A stretch of DNA of 15,545 nucleotides from JBBQVS01 sp038211295 (GCA_038211295.1 JBBQVS010000090.1:1-15545), one strand, 5' to 3'; numbered from the stretch's first letter, positions 1 to 6,570 are shown. The notes: a model not told the origin generated them from the letters alone. Program-made: numbers and translations.

Positions 1-24
1 AGGGTTCCTATTCTGTGTGTTCAT
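1..24 (-). CDS. Start of a leftward gene, truncated by the window edge (tentative)
   Basis: An ATG at 24-22 on the minus strand opens a frame reading MNTQNRNP before the window ends. It lies 7 nt after a consensus -10 box, so transcription would begin at or next to the A of the ATG and the mRNA would be leaderless. No Shine-Dalgarno can fit between the -10 box and the ATG. Eight codons are too few to name the product. The nearby hairpin at 100-124 raises the possibility of an insertion-sequence gene, but that is inference. Confidence 0.3.
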
Positions 25-31
25 GGTATGT

Positions 32-60
32 ATTATACGCCTATGTATACCATTTGTCAA
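32..60 (-). promoter_or_regulatory. Consensus sigma70 promoter reading left
   Basis: On the minus strand, TTGACA (60-55) and TATAAT (37-32) are separated by exactly 17 bp, a perfect match to both consensus boxes. Short GGTAT/ATACC arms (25-29 and 47-51) bracket the -10 side and could be an operator, but they are too short to weigh much. The promoter would drive the gene that leaves the left edge. Confidence 0.65.
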
Positions 61-99
61 GCCCCTTCCCATCACGCCCCGCAAGGAACGCCTTTCTAT

Positions 100-124
100 C
101 CCCGCCTTAAAAGCGCGGGGTTTT
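100..124 (+). other. GC-rich hairpin with T4 tail, terminator or IS200/IS605-type end
   Basis: CCCCGC (100-105) pairs with GCGGGG (115-120) around a 9-nt loop, followed by TTTT. It works as a weak intrinsic terminator on the plus strand. From memory, very similar hairpins with this CTATCCCCGCC...GGGGTTTTAC layout follow tnpB genes at the right end of IS200/IS605 elements. No tnpB is visible in the window, so this may be a solo end or a coincidence. Confidence 0.4.
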
Positions 125-143
125 ACAGGCCGCTTCTATAAGC

Positions 144-178
144 AAGCCCCCTCACATTTCTGTGTTGTGAGGGGGCTT
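144..178 (-). terminator. Hairpin downstream of the GtrA-family gene
   Basis: A perfect 13-bp stem (144-156 with 166-178, arm starting AAGCCCCCTCACA) closes a 9-nt loop. It lies about 50 bp beyond the stop codon of the minus-strand gene at 230-841. There is no long T-run on either side, so its efficiency as an intrinsic terminator is uncertain. Confidence 0.5.
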
Positions 179-229
179 ACGGCACAGATGCTAAAATACT
201 TGGAGCAGACTCGACGCTCCTTCGTTATG

Positions 230-841
230 TTATGAGGCAGCTTTGATGTGGCGGTAGGTGAAGAGGTGATGAACCGAGAAATTATAGAATAAAACAAGCA
301 GCAATGCCGACGCCTGTGCGCCAATCGCGGGAAAATGTACTAGCGAGGTAAGGCTTAGCTCGATCAGAAATGTGAGAATTGACCCGCCAATAGAGGTGAC
401 GTGAAAACGTGCACAACGCGCGATCCATGAGCGGTTGCGACCCGGAAGATGGCGAAAGGTGATGCTATCGTTGGGAATAAAGTTTGCCATAATCGAGATT
501 TCAGCTGCCAGCAGTGAGGCGATTACATTATGAATAGTTATGTTTACGGGCAACGCAATATGGTAGAAGGCAACATAGAAAACTACAAGATTGACCACCG
601 CCGCAACACCACCAAAGAAAACAAACGAGAAGAGGCGTTGCAGAAGACCCGCGCGACCACCCGTGAGCGTGTCCGCGATATCAAGAGTTGCGTTGACAAT
701 GGGCCAACGTGTCGGGTGGTAGCTGGGTAGTATGGTTAACGGCGTTGAGGGAAGCACCTCTTGTAATACTTGTTCTTGTGCTGATAAGTCAACCGATTCA
801 ATAATATCAAAACTATCATTGCGTGTTATAAGACGATTCAT
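230..841 (-). CDS. GtrA-family membrane protein
   Basis: The 203-residue protein has a polar N-terminus of about 65 residues followed by four hydrophobic helices (about 70-92, 100-120, 145-168 and 173-192). The helix-edge motifs are typical of GtrA: an FGGVAAVVN start of helix 1, ANFIPNDSITF after helix 2, and FYNFSVHHLFTYR at the C-terminus. GtrA-like proteins are small inner-membrane proteins linked to moving polyprenyl-linked sugars or to cell-surface polysaccharide synthesis. No glycosyltransferase neighbour is present to give a specific substrate. The extended N-terminus is longer than in a minimal GtrA (about 120-150 residues). The ATG at 841 has a modest Shine-Dalgarno (TGGAG, 851-847). 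The gene appears to stand alone. Confidence 0.8.
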   Translation of the reverse strand: MNRLITRNDSFDIIESVDLSAQEQVLQEVLPSTPLTILPSYHPTRWPIVNATLDIADTLTGGRAGLLQRLFSFVFFGGVAAVVNLVVFYVAFYHIALPVNITIHNVIASLLAAEISIMANFIPNDSITFRHLPGRNRSWIARCARFHVTSIGGSILTFLIELSLTSLVHFPAIGAQASALLLVLFYNFSVHHLFTYRHIKAAS

Positions 842-1020
842 ACATGCTCCAGAAAACTACAATAACATATATCCTGTTTTTCAAGACGGTTCCTCTACAT
901 GCAAAGTAACGAACGACCATGTGTCATGAGGACTAACGTACTACTCACTGTTCGCCCACGAACTCTGTGAAAACATGATTTTTCAACCAAAGTAGCTATT
1001 TGCCAGATAACAAAGAATCA

Positions 1021-1058
1021 GGCATCCGCATGACAGATGTATCTGTTGCGCGGATGCC
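1021..1058 (-). terminator. Hairpin terminator after the 1090-1530 gene
   Basis: GGCATCCGC (1021-1029) pairs with GCGGATGCC (1050-1058), and ACAGAT (1033-1038) with ATCTGT (1041-1046), giving a long stem with a 3-bp internal mismatch. On the minus strand the stem is followed by TGATTCTTTGTT, a fair T-rich tail. The position 30 bp past the stop codon suits the minus-strand gene. Confidence 0.6.
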
Positions 1059-1089
1059 CTCTAGTGTGTGTTGAGGCCAAATTTCTGGG

Positions 1090-1530
1090 CTAGATGCGGA
1101 ACGCTCGGCGAACACTTGAGAAGCCGAGGAAGTAGATAAGAATGACTGCGGGAATAATCATCGCTGCGATAGTGAAAATGGGCGACCCTGTATGCCGTAC
1201 AAGCTCGAAAACATGCTTGAGCAGGTTGAAACCCTCGACGAGAATAACACCCCAGTAGGCCCAACGCTGCAATGACAGCAAGCCGAAGACAAACAAGAGC
1301 GTGAGCACGCCAACCACAATACCAACACTTCCCAGACCAATTCCTATTGTGTCTACAATTCTACCAGAGACAGTGTGTCCACGCGTGACGATGTTGTGAC
1401 CGAGGGCGTTGGTCGCGATGATAATGATGATGCCGCCAATAATTTCGAGCAATCCCTCGATGCCAAGAAAGGTTGCCATGAGCGTTACGCCGCGTGGACG
1501 TTCCCGCCGTTCCATCATTGTATTTTCCAT
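1090..1530 (-). CDS. Small four-helix membrane protein of unknown function
   Basis: From the ATG at 1530 the protein has 146 residues. It begins MENTMMERRERPRGVTLMA and has about four hydrophobic segments: a glycine/isoleucine-rich first helix, a helix rich in G and V, a LLFVFGLLSLQRWAYWG segment and a C-terminal one. The RPRGVT lead-in followed by a G-I-E-G-L-L-E-I-I-G-G helix is a pattern I associate with uncharacterised membrane proteins in Ktedonobacteria, but I cannot name the family. This start is preferred because GAAGGG (1546-1541) sits 10 nt upstream. An upstream in-frame ATG at 1593 would add 21 residues, but AGGT there directly abuts the ATG. No operon partner is seen. Confidence 0.6.
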   Translation of the reverse strand: MENTMMERRERPRGVTLMATFLGIEGLLEIIGGIIIIIATNALGHNIVTRGHTVSGRIVDTIGIGLGSVGIVVGVLTLLFVFGLLSLQRWAYWGVILVEGFNLLKHVFELVRHTGSPIFTIAAMIIPAVILIYFLGFSSVRRAFRI

Positions 1531-1730
1531 ACCGTCAAATCCCTTCGTGAGATGAATACCGTCGAACGATAAAAATAGTCGGTTCGTGAACATACCTCAT
1601 ACGAGCTATGCCCACACTTTCTTAGACGCTAAAATACAAAAAAAGTCACAAGTATACACGCATTGAGTTGTGAGAGCATCGCGCAATACTCCCGCTTGCC
1701 AACACTCCCCTTTTCCTCTGTCAACAAGGG

Positions 1731-1758
1731 TTACACAACTGTTTTTGTGTGCTACAAT
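1731..1758 (+). promoter_or_regulatory. Weak candidate promoter for the M20 hydrolase gene
   Basis: The 1531-1851 gap has no convincing gene. A good -10 box (TACAAT, 1753-1758) has only a poor -35 (TTACAC, 1731-1736) 16 bp upstream. A 6-bp inverted repeat (ACACAA at 1733-1738, TTGTGT at 1745-1750) falls inside the spacer and could bind a regulator. The start site would be near 1765, giving a leader of roughly 85 nt before the ATG at 1852. Confidence 0.3.
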
Positions 1759-1851
1759 AGACTCATCATTTAGCTGGTCGAAACTCATGCATACTCCAAC
1801 GTGTACATGGGTTTCCCTCGTTTGTACCCACTATTTTTCAGGAGTCGCGTT

Positions 1852-3495
1852 ATGCTTGCACACATCACCTGGTATGAAGATGTACTTCGCTACACAAAAC
1901 ATCTTGTCCATTTTAGAAGCGTTAGCCCGCATGTCGATGAAGGTTTTGTCATACAGGCAGTGCTTGATCTGCTCTACGAAGATGGTGTGCAAGAGAAGTA
2001 TACGCTGAGCGGCCTTGACCCGATTGAGAACGATGCGTGTGGGCGTCACAATGCTTACGCCTTCCTCAAAGGAGCTAGTCGGTCAACACTCGTATTGCTG
2101 GGCCATACCGATATCGTCGAGACACGCGACTATGGCGCGTTAGAAGCGTTTTCGCTTGACCCGGATGCGCTCGCCGACAAGTATATGCATCTGGGGTCAA
2201 TGCTTGCCGAAACAGAGGCCGACGATTGGATGTTCGGACGTGGCACCGCCGATATGAAAAGCGGTGTCGCGGTCAACATCGCTCTGATACGGTATTTCGC
2301 GGCACGTTCTGCACCACTTCCGCTTTCACTGCTTTTTCTTGCCACCCCCGATGAAGAGAACGAGTCGGCAGGCGTATTGCAGGCGGTTCATTTTCTCTCG
2401 CGGTTGCGCGAGCAGTACGACCTCAACTACGTCGGTGTGATTAACACGGACTACACCACTGCGCAATACACGGGCGACACGCACCGTTACATCTTCAACG
2501 GTACGGTTGGCAAGCTGCTGCCCAGCTTTCTCTGTGTTGGACGCGAGTCACATGTTGGCACATCATTCAATGGCCTTGACGCGAACCTGCTGGCCTCGGA
2601 ACTTATTCGTATGGTGAGCATGAATGATGAACTATGTGATAGCAAAGATGGACAAGTGACCGCGCCACCCGTCACGCTCCGCTCAACCGATCTCAAAACG
2701 CACTACGATGTACAACTGCCGCTCGCCGCGTATTTCTATCTCAATGTCTTGACCTTTACCACGACGCCCACACAGCTACTTGAACGTCTGCACGGGTACG
2801 CGACAACTGCGTTGCAGGCCGTGCTGGAACGTGTGGATAGAGCCGAGATGCGTTGGCGCAAGGCGAACGGAACTCAGAGAGGCTTGCATATTTCGCGCGA
2901 GGGCAGCGTTCTGACCTACGCGGACTTGTATGGCGAGACCGTTCAACGCTTCGGCGAAAGGCAGGTCAATGCGGACCTCGACGCTGAATGGGAGCAGTTG
3001 CCCACAACTATAGATAGCCGCGAGCGGAGCCTGCGCCTTGTTCACAAACTCTGGATGCTAAGTGGACGACAGGGGCCGGCAATCATCCTCTACTACTCGC
3101 CTCCCTACTATCCGCATGTCGCGCCAACGATGGGCGTACTGCACGACGCGATTACCAATGTTGTGCAGGCGCATCCAGAAATACCGCTCGTGCAGCAAGG
3201 AAATTATCCTTATCTCAGCGATCTGAGCTATTTACGCCTGGACGCTGGCATCGATGCCTCTGTGATGAAGGCGAACATGCCAACGTGGAAAGAGCAGGGT
3301 CAGGGGGGAAAGCGCGAAGGCTCCTATTATTTGCCACTGGATGCTATCGCGAAGCTGGGCATTCCTGTAATAAATTTTGGCCCCTATGGGCAGGGCGCAC
3401 ATCAGCGTAACGAGGCCGTTGTGATGTCCTACTCGTTTGGGACGTTGCCCCAATTGCTCTGCGAAACAATCGAACAGATCGCGCGAAAACTGTAA
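1852..3495 (+). CDS. M20-family metallohydrolase, RocB-like
   Basis: This 547-residue zinc-dependent peptidase/amidohydrolase resembles the arginine-utilisation protein RocB in length and motif order. Numbered from this start, visible M20 elements are GHTDIV (ligand H85, catalytic-site D87), GRGTADMKSG (bridging D134), PDEE (catalytic E168, ligand E169), NTDYTT (ligand D200) and the C-terminal GPYGQGAHQRNE (ligand H517). A PPYYPHVAP segment near residue 420 also matches RocB-type proteins. All metal ligands appear intact, so it should be active on an amide-bonded small molecule or peptide. The substrate is not known, and no rocDEF-type genes adjoin it. The ATG at 1852 follows AGGAG (1840-1844) by 7 nt and starts MLAHITWYEDVL. 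The frame is open back to a GTG at 1801, but that start has no ribosome site. No signal peptide is seen, so it is probably cytoplasmic. Confidence 0.85.
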   Translation: MLAHITWYEDVLRYTKHLVHFRSVSPHVDEGFVIQAVLDLLYEDGVQEKYTLSGLDPIENDACGRHNAYAFLKGASRSTLVLLGHTDIVETRDYGALEAFSLDPDALADKYMHLGSMLAETEADDWMFGRGTADMKSGVAVNIALIRYFAARSAPLPLSLLFLATPDEENESAGVLQAVHFLSRLREQYDLNYVGVINTDYTTAQYTGDTHRYIFNGTVGKLLPSFLCVGRESHVGTSFNGLDANLLASELIRMVSMNDELCDSKDGQVTAPPVTLRSTDLKTHYDVQLPLAAYFYLNVLTFTTTPTQLLERLHGYATTALQAVLERVDRAEMRWRKANGTQRGLHISREGSVLTYADLYGETVQRFGERQVNADLDAEWEQLPTTIDSRERSLRLVHKLWMLSGRQGPAIILYYSPPYYPHVAPTMGVLHDAITNVVQAHPEIPLVQQGNYPYLSDLSYLRLDAGIDASVMKANMPTWKEQGQGGKREGSYYLPLDAIAKLGIPVINFGPYGQGAHQRNEAVVMSYSFGTLPQLLCETIEQIARKL

Positions 3496-3530
3496 GTATC
3501 GCTTGCCCCTATCCCACCCGTGTGGTACAC

Positions 3531-3565
3531 GAAGGCCACCAGCTCAAACTGGTGGCTTCTCTTTT
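3531..3565 (+). terminator. Intrinsic terminator of the M20 gene
   Basis: GCCACCAG (3535-3542) pairs with CTGGTGGC (3549-3556) around the 6-nt loop CTCAAA, extended by GAAG/TTC outside. TTCTCTTTTT follows, ending at 3565. It overlaps the last codons and stop of the convergent HTH-GNAT gene (stop at 3546-3544), so the stem also encodes the end of that protein. Confidence 0.8.
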
Positions 3566-4359
3566 TGCTCCCAAAGTATTCTCTGGTACTCCCGAAGCAG
3601 GGGATGTCTTGCTGTTTCCAGATTGAGAACAAACGCCCGTAAGCCCTCCCCATTAGGTACAAGTGTCTCCGCAAACCCTAGTTTTCTGCTGAGGTCAATA
3701 CCATCTGCGGTACGACTGGTGGCAAAGAGGTACTGTATCTCGCACCCCCGCTCTGCAAAGGCATCAAGCATCCTACTTGCACCGCACAGAAGGCGCATCC
3801 CGTAGTATTTTGGCTTTGGTACTCCGTCCCTGACCGCAATTTCTGCAAACATATATTCAACCTTCCCCCGCTCAAATGGAAGAATATCATCGAGTGTTAT
3901 TGCCTCGTATGAGGGTTTCCCGGCCTTCAAAATTTCGGTTGCTGCTTTTTTGGTTACAGGCATAAGTGTTGCAAAGCCTACCACCGTTTCGAGGTATTTC
4001 AGCGTATAAAATATTTCGGGATTTTTTCTGTAGCGTGCCAGTCGTAGCTCATAAGGATTTGCTCCTTTTGTTCCCCATAAGCTTATGCATACCGCATATA
4101 TTCCTTGTATGTCTTCCTCCGTCGCCTGTGTGAAGGTTGGTGGGTCGGCTGCATATTGTAGCGTAAAAAGCTCACGTGCCCTCACGAGGTCATCAACAGC
4201 AGTCTTGAGATAATATCCGTCACTTCTTCCGGGTGGCACAAGCTTTTTGACAATTCCTTTCTCAACCATTTCATAAAAAGTTGACTTTGCTACCCCCAGC
4301 AGATTCACAGCTTCGGTTGCACTGTAAAATCCATGAGGGGCCTTTCCTGTTTTTGCCAT
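3544..4359 (-). CDS. HTH-GNAT fusion protein, copy A
   Basis: This 271-residue protein starts with a MerR/excisionase-like helix-turn-helix (about 10-60: FYSATEAVNLLGVAKSTFYE, a KLVPPGRSDGYY wing, then an AVDDL helix). A degenerate GNAT acetyltransferase fold follows (about 75-250). GNAT signs are a TQATEEDIQGIY first strand and helix, the acetyl-CoA loop region PKYYGMRLLCGA (183-194) and LFATSRTADGIDLSRKLGF (211-229). The usual Q/R-x-x-G-x-G/A loop is not clear, so acetyl-CoA binding is uncertain. Likely roles are a DNA-binding regulator that senses or transfers an acetyl group, or a sequence-targeted acetyltransferase; the function is unknown. The ATG at 4359 follows AAAGGAG (4376-4370). 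It is a clear paralogue of the gene at 4655-5473, sharing SLWGT, DDILPF/NDILPF, YGMRL and EYQRxL. Base composition is lower in GC than the M20 gene. Confidence 0.75.
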   Translation of the reverse strand: MAKTGKAPHGFYSATEAVNLLGVAKSTFYEMVEKGIVKKLVPPGRSDGYYLKTAVDDLVRARELFTLQYAADPPTFTQATEEDIQGIYAVCISLWGTKGANPYELRLARYRKNPEIFYTLKYLETVVGFATLMPVTKKAATEILKAGKPSYEAITLDDILPFERGKVEYMFAEIAVRDGVPKPKYYGMRLLCGASRMLDAFAERGCEIQYLFATSRTADGIDLSRKLGFAETLVPNGEGLRAFVLNLETARHPLLREYQRILWEQKEKPPV

Positions 4360-4440
4360 TGTACTAAATCTCCTTTGTGATGTGGCACCTTTTAGATTTT
4401 ATCACTTTTTGTTTGTACTGACGAATTGGTCTTTTACACC

Positions 4441-4469
4441 TTGACTTTCTCAAAGGAATAGTCTATACT
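4441..4469 (+). promoter_or_regulatory. Sigma70 promoter of the truncated regulator
   Basis: TTGACT (4441-4446) and TATACT (4464-4469) are spaced 17 bp apart, a strong match. The promoter reads away from HTH-GNAT copy A and into the regulator fragment at 4562. With the fragment broken, it now fires towards the antisense strand of HTH-GNAT copy B. An equivalent promoter lies at 5554-5582. Confidence 0.7.
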
Positions 4470-4561
4470 AATTGAGAATACTTTAAGACTTTTGAGTAAT
4501 TTGTATTTTTAGTAATTTAGAACAAAATGTTTAACATTACCAAGAAAGAAAGGATTTACTT

Positions 4562-4684
4562 ATGTTAGACGAACAAGACACTGTGCGACTTTATGAAATA
4601 CCGGACACACGCCCGACGTTCAAGCAGTTCCGCGAACTTCTAAACCTATATTCCTCACTGGTTTTCTATTTTATGTTTCTTTAG
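4562..4684 (+). pseudogene. Truncated 5' copy of the XRE-like regulator
   Basis: The ATG at 4562 has an AAAGGA ribosome site just upstream (around 4549-4554). It opens a 40-codon frame whose first 26 residues (MLDEQDTVRLYEIPDTRPTF, then KQFREL) match the start of the regulator at 5670. The nucleotide match to the full-length copy is perfect over 73 bp and stops abruptly at 4637. The remaining codons are unrelated and end at TAG 4682-4684, overlapping antisense the 3' end of HTH-GNAT copy B. The helix-turn-helix is missing, so this is a remnant, though promoter, ribosome site and start codon are all intact. Confidence 0.8.
4565..4637 (+). repeat. 73-bp direct repeat, left copy
   Basis: This stretch is identical base for base to 5652-5724. 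It covers codons 2-25 of the small regulator and begins TTAGACGAACAAG. The identity ends sharply on both sides. Counting the two preceding bases, the match extends to 76 bp with one difference (ATG here, ATA at 5649-5651). Confidence 0.95.
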
Positions 4685-5473
4685 AAGTCTTTGGTATTCT
4701 TGTACAAATGGTGTTTCCGATGTAGCGAAGTCCAGTAAAAACCGTCTAGGTGTTTTATTACTCTCAAGTGTGATATCTTTGAAGCCCAAGTCACGGCATA
4801 ATTTTATTCCATCTGGGGTTTCACTGTTTGCATAAAGCTTTGAGATAACAACACCCTTTTCGGCGAAGTCTCTAAACACTTTAATCGCACCTGAAATGAG
4901 CCTCATTCCATATTTTTCAGGTTGGTACACTCCTGCCCTTACAGCAGTCCCTACCAAACACTCTAAAGGGGTTTGTGAGATGAATGGGAGAATATCATTT
5001 GGACTTACGTCTCTAGCTAACATGTCTCCTTCTACAATCTTGTTCATTATCCCTTTTTTGTATGGCTTTATTGTGACATAGCCTACTACTATCCCTTCTT
5101 TTTTTATTACATAGTCCATGTCTGGGTTAGCCTGCATACAAAGTATTCTTGTTTCTACTGATGTGACATTTATAGTACCCCACAGGCTTACCATAACTTG
5201 GTATATTCCTTGCATATCTTGTTCTGTTGCCTTACCGAAGGTGGATGTTTCCGAGGCATACTGAATAGCAAAAAGCTCTGTTGCTTCTGCCATTCTATCT
5301 ATATACGCTTTTTCATAATAACCTTCGCGTCTGCCAACGGGCATTATCTTTTTTATTTTTCCCTCTTTAACATAATTATGAAAGGTTGCTGGTGGCATAT
5401 GAAGCCTACGTATTGCCTCCTTTGCGGTGTAAAGTCCTTCAGGTGCTTTCGATGTCTTCCCTCTTTGTGGCAT
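4655..5473 (-). CDS. HTH-GNAT fusion protein, copy B
   Basis: This 272-residue paralogue of copy A has the same layout: HTH (about 14-62, LYTAKEAIRRLHMPPATFHN, then a GRREGYY wing) and a GNAT-like domain (about 78-255). GNAT signs are KATEQDMQGIY, VVGYVTI as the central strand, PEKYGMRLISGA (185-196) and LYANSETPDGIKLCRDLGF (213-231), which is a standard GNAT motif B-like ending. The two proteins are clearly related but well diverged. The gene is visibly AT-rich compared with recQ or the M20 gene, a sign of foreign origin. It lies entirely between the two 73-bp direct repeats, with its own upstream region. The ATG at 5473 follows AGGA-type sites. The acetylation target is unknown; a MerR-type regulator with an acyl-CoA sensing domain is an alternative. 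Confidence 0.75.
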   Translation of the reverse strand: MPQRGKTSKAPEGLYTAKEAIRRLHMPPATFHNYVKEGKIKKIMPVGRREGYYEKAYIDRMAEATELFAIQYASETSTFGKATEQDMQGIYQVMVSLWGTINVTSVETRILCMQANPDMDYVIKKEGIVVGYVTIKPYKKGIMNKIVEGDMLARDVSPNDILPFISQTPLECLVGTAVRAGVYQPEKYGMRLISGAIKVFRDFAEKGVVISKLYANSETPDGIKLCRDLGFKDITLESNKTPRRFLLDFATSETPFVQEYQRLLKKHKIENQ

Positions 5474-5507
5474 ATTCCTGTTTCCTTTTAGCGGTGCTGT
5501 CTGCTGT

Positions 5508-5513
5508 ATTATA
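5508..5513 (-). promoter_or_regulatory. Candidate -10 box for HTH-GNAT copy B
   Basis: TATAAT on the minus strand lies 34 bp before the ATG at 5473. No good -35 is visible 16-18 bp further up, so the promoter may be activator-dependent or weak. It sits about 40 bp from the divergent plus-strand promoter at 5554-5582, so one bound regulator could control both. Confidence 0.4.
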
Positions 5514-5553
5514 CCCCCTCCTTGCTACTCCTAAACTTTTGGTGTTTTAGTCC

Positions 5554-5582
5554 TTGACAACCTCGCGTTTTCTGTTTATACT
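5554..5582 (+). promoter_or_regulatory. Sigma70 promoter of the XRE-like regulator operon
   Basis: TTGACA (5554-5559) and TATACT (5577-5582) are 17 bp apart. The transcript would start near 5589 and carry AAGGAG (5633-5638), 10 nt before the ATA at 5649. This arrangement mirrors the one at 4441-4469, although the surrounding bases are otherwise different. Confidence 0.75.
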
Positions 5583-5651
5583 GCCAAAGACACTTATAGT
5601 TTTGTATTCATAAACTCTTATACTGTTATAACAAGGAGAACACGTAACATA

Positions 5652-5724
5652 TTAGACGAACAAGACACTGTGCGACTTTATGAAATACCGGACACACGCC
5701 CGACGTTCAAGCAGTTCCGCGAAC
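5652..5724 (+). repeat. 73-bp direct repeat, right copy
   Basis: It is identical to 4565-4637. Here the reading frame continues into the full-length regulator. The distance between equivalent positions of the two copies is 1087 bp, which would be the size of the deleted segment if the copies recombined. Confidence 0.95.
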
Positions 5725-5960
5725 GCTGCGGATTGAGCCGTTATATGGTCTCGCAACTCTCCGGTGTGCGCGTTTTGATGATGTACTGTTTAGAAGAGAA
5801 GTACACCCGCATCGAGTTTGCCGAGGCATTGAAACTCATGGATGTGCTCTCAAGGCAGGTAGGTCGCCGCGTCCAGATGAGCGAGCTTCGCCATTTTTAT
5901 GTCAAGAATAGCCAATTGGAAGAACTTGCCGCTCAAAAGCAAAAGAAAGGAGCGAGATAG
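5670..5960 (+). CDS. Small XRE-like DNA-binding regulator
   Basis: The 96-residue product from GTG 5670 contains a Cro/C1-type helix-turn-helix (about 13-65): TFKQFRERCGLSRYMVSQLS, then GVRVLMMYCLEEKYTRIEFAEALKLMDVLS split over the following helices. It ends in a lysine-rich tail. The start is problematic. The well-placed AAGGAG (5633-5638) points to codon 5649, which is ATA, whereas the truncated sister copy has ATG there. With that start the protein would gain 7 residues. GTG 5670 has no ribosome site. The gene may be poorly translated, may use ATA, or may use GTG. It overlaps no neighbour and is followed 2 bp later by the 5963 gene, so the two form an operon. It probably represses itself and the divergent HTH-GNAT gene, by analogy with other XRE regulators. 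Confidence 0.65.
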   Translation: MRLYEIPDTRPTFKQFRERCGLSRYMVSQLSGVRVLMMYCLEEKYTRIEFAEALKLMDVLSRQVGRRVQMSELRHFYVKNSQLEELAAQKQKKGAR

Positions 5961-5962
5961 CA

Positions 5963-6508
5963 ATGGCGACGTGTCTTTTCCCTGATGGACAAACGCGGGA
6001 ACTTACCCCTTTGGATGGAACGTGCTTTACTGACAGTGAGTTGACAGGCATTGTCGAAGGGCATTTTCAGTGGATTAACTTGCGTGACAAGGGCATTCTT
6101 GCTATTAACGCTGATGCGTACCAGATTGGCGATACGAAGAATGAAACCGCAACCGCGCTCGCACAAGGTTACATTCCTGAAGAGACGTGGATTGCGGGAA
6201 CGGCGTTACATGTTCTTCCGTCTCCGATGATACCGACACAGGTAAAGGGAAAACCCTTTGTGTGTCTTAAAACACTGTATATGTTTTTGTTTGAAGCCGG
6301 CGAGCATAAATGGGAGCCGCCGGACGTTGAAATCTACTTCATGCATTGTGCCGACGAAGCGGAAGCGGAAGCGTATTTCAAGGAATTTCCAAAGGGGCCA
6401 ACAAAAGGGCAGGTTTCTATTCGCTTTGAGCCGTGTCCACAAGGCTACCAGCTTGCGAACCGTTTTATTGAGGGGAAATGCGTGCTTGAGGAACTGGACA
6501 CTGTATAA
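5963..6508 (+). CDS. Protein with DUF3846-like N-terminus
   Basis: The 181-residue protein is co-transcribed with the XRE-like regulator: ATG 5963 is 2 bp past the regulator stop, with AAGGAG at 5947-5952. Residues 1-90 (FPDGQTRELTPLDG, ELTGIVEGHFQWINL, GILAINADAYQIG, NETATALA, then IAGTALHVLP) resemble DUF3846, a small domain common in phage and plasmid genes. This is by eye only. The C-terminal half (YIFxxxGEH-like region, ADEAEAEAYFKEFP) is unassigned. No signal peptide or membrane segment is seen. The phage-type domain and the neighbouring regulator suggest an accessory or mobile origin. Confidence 0.6.
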   Translation: MATCLFPDGQTRELTPLDGTCFTDSELTGIVEGHFQWINLRDKGILAINADAYQIGDTKNETATALAQGYIPEETWIAGTALHVLPSPMIPTQVKGKPFVCLKTLYMFLFEAGEHKWEPPDVEIYFMHCADEAEAEAYFKEFPKGPTKGQVSIRFEPCPQGYQLANRFIEGKCVLEELDTV

Positions 6509-6541
6509 TCACGTATACTGTATAAGCGTATAGCCTGCCTG

Positions 6542-6570
6542 TTGCCTCGACGTGAAATATACGCTACAAT
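6542..6570 (+). promoter_or_regulatory. Sigma70 promoter of recQ
   Basis: TTGCCT (6542-6547) and TACAAT (6565-6570) are spaced 17 bp apart. The start site would be near 6577. The promoter coincides with the 5' end of the longest possible recQ frame, so the upstream TTG 6542 and ATG 6569 cannot be the true starts on this transcript. Confidence 0.6.

Noticed and set aside
862..884. Promoter for the GtrA gene (TTGAAA-17-TGTAGT on the minus strand)
   Set aside because: The start site would fall on the ribosome site itself, leaving almost no leader, and the -10 box is poor.
1801..1851. Upstream extension of the M20 gene from GTG 1801
   Set aside because: No ribosome site there, while AGGAG sits 7 nt before ATG 1852 and the domain begins after that start.
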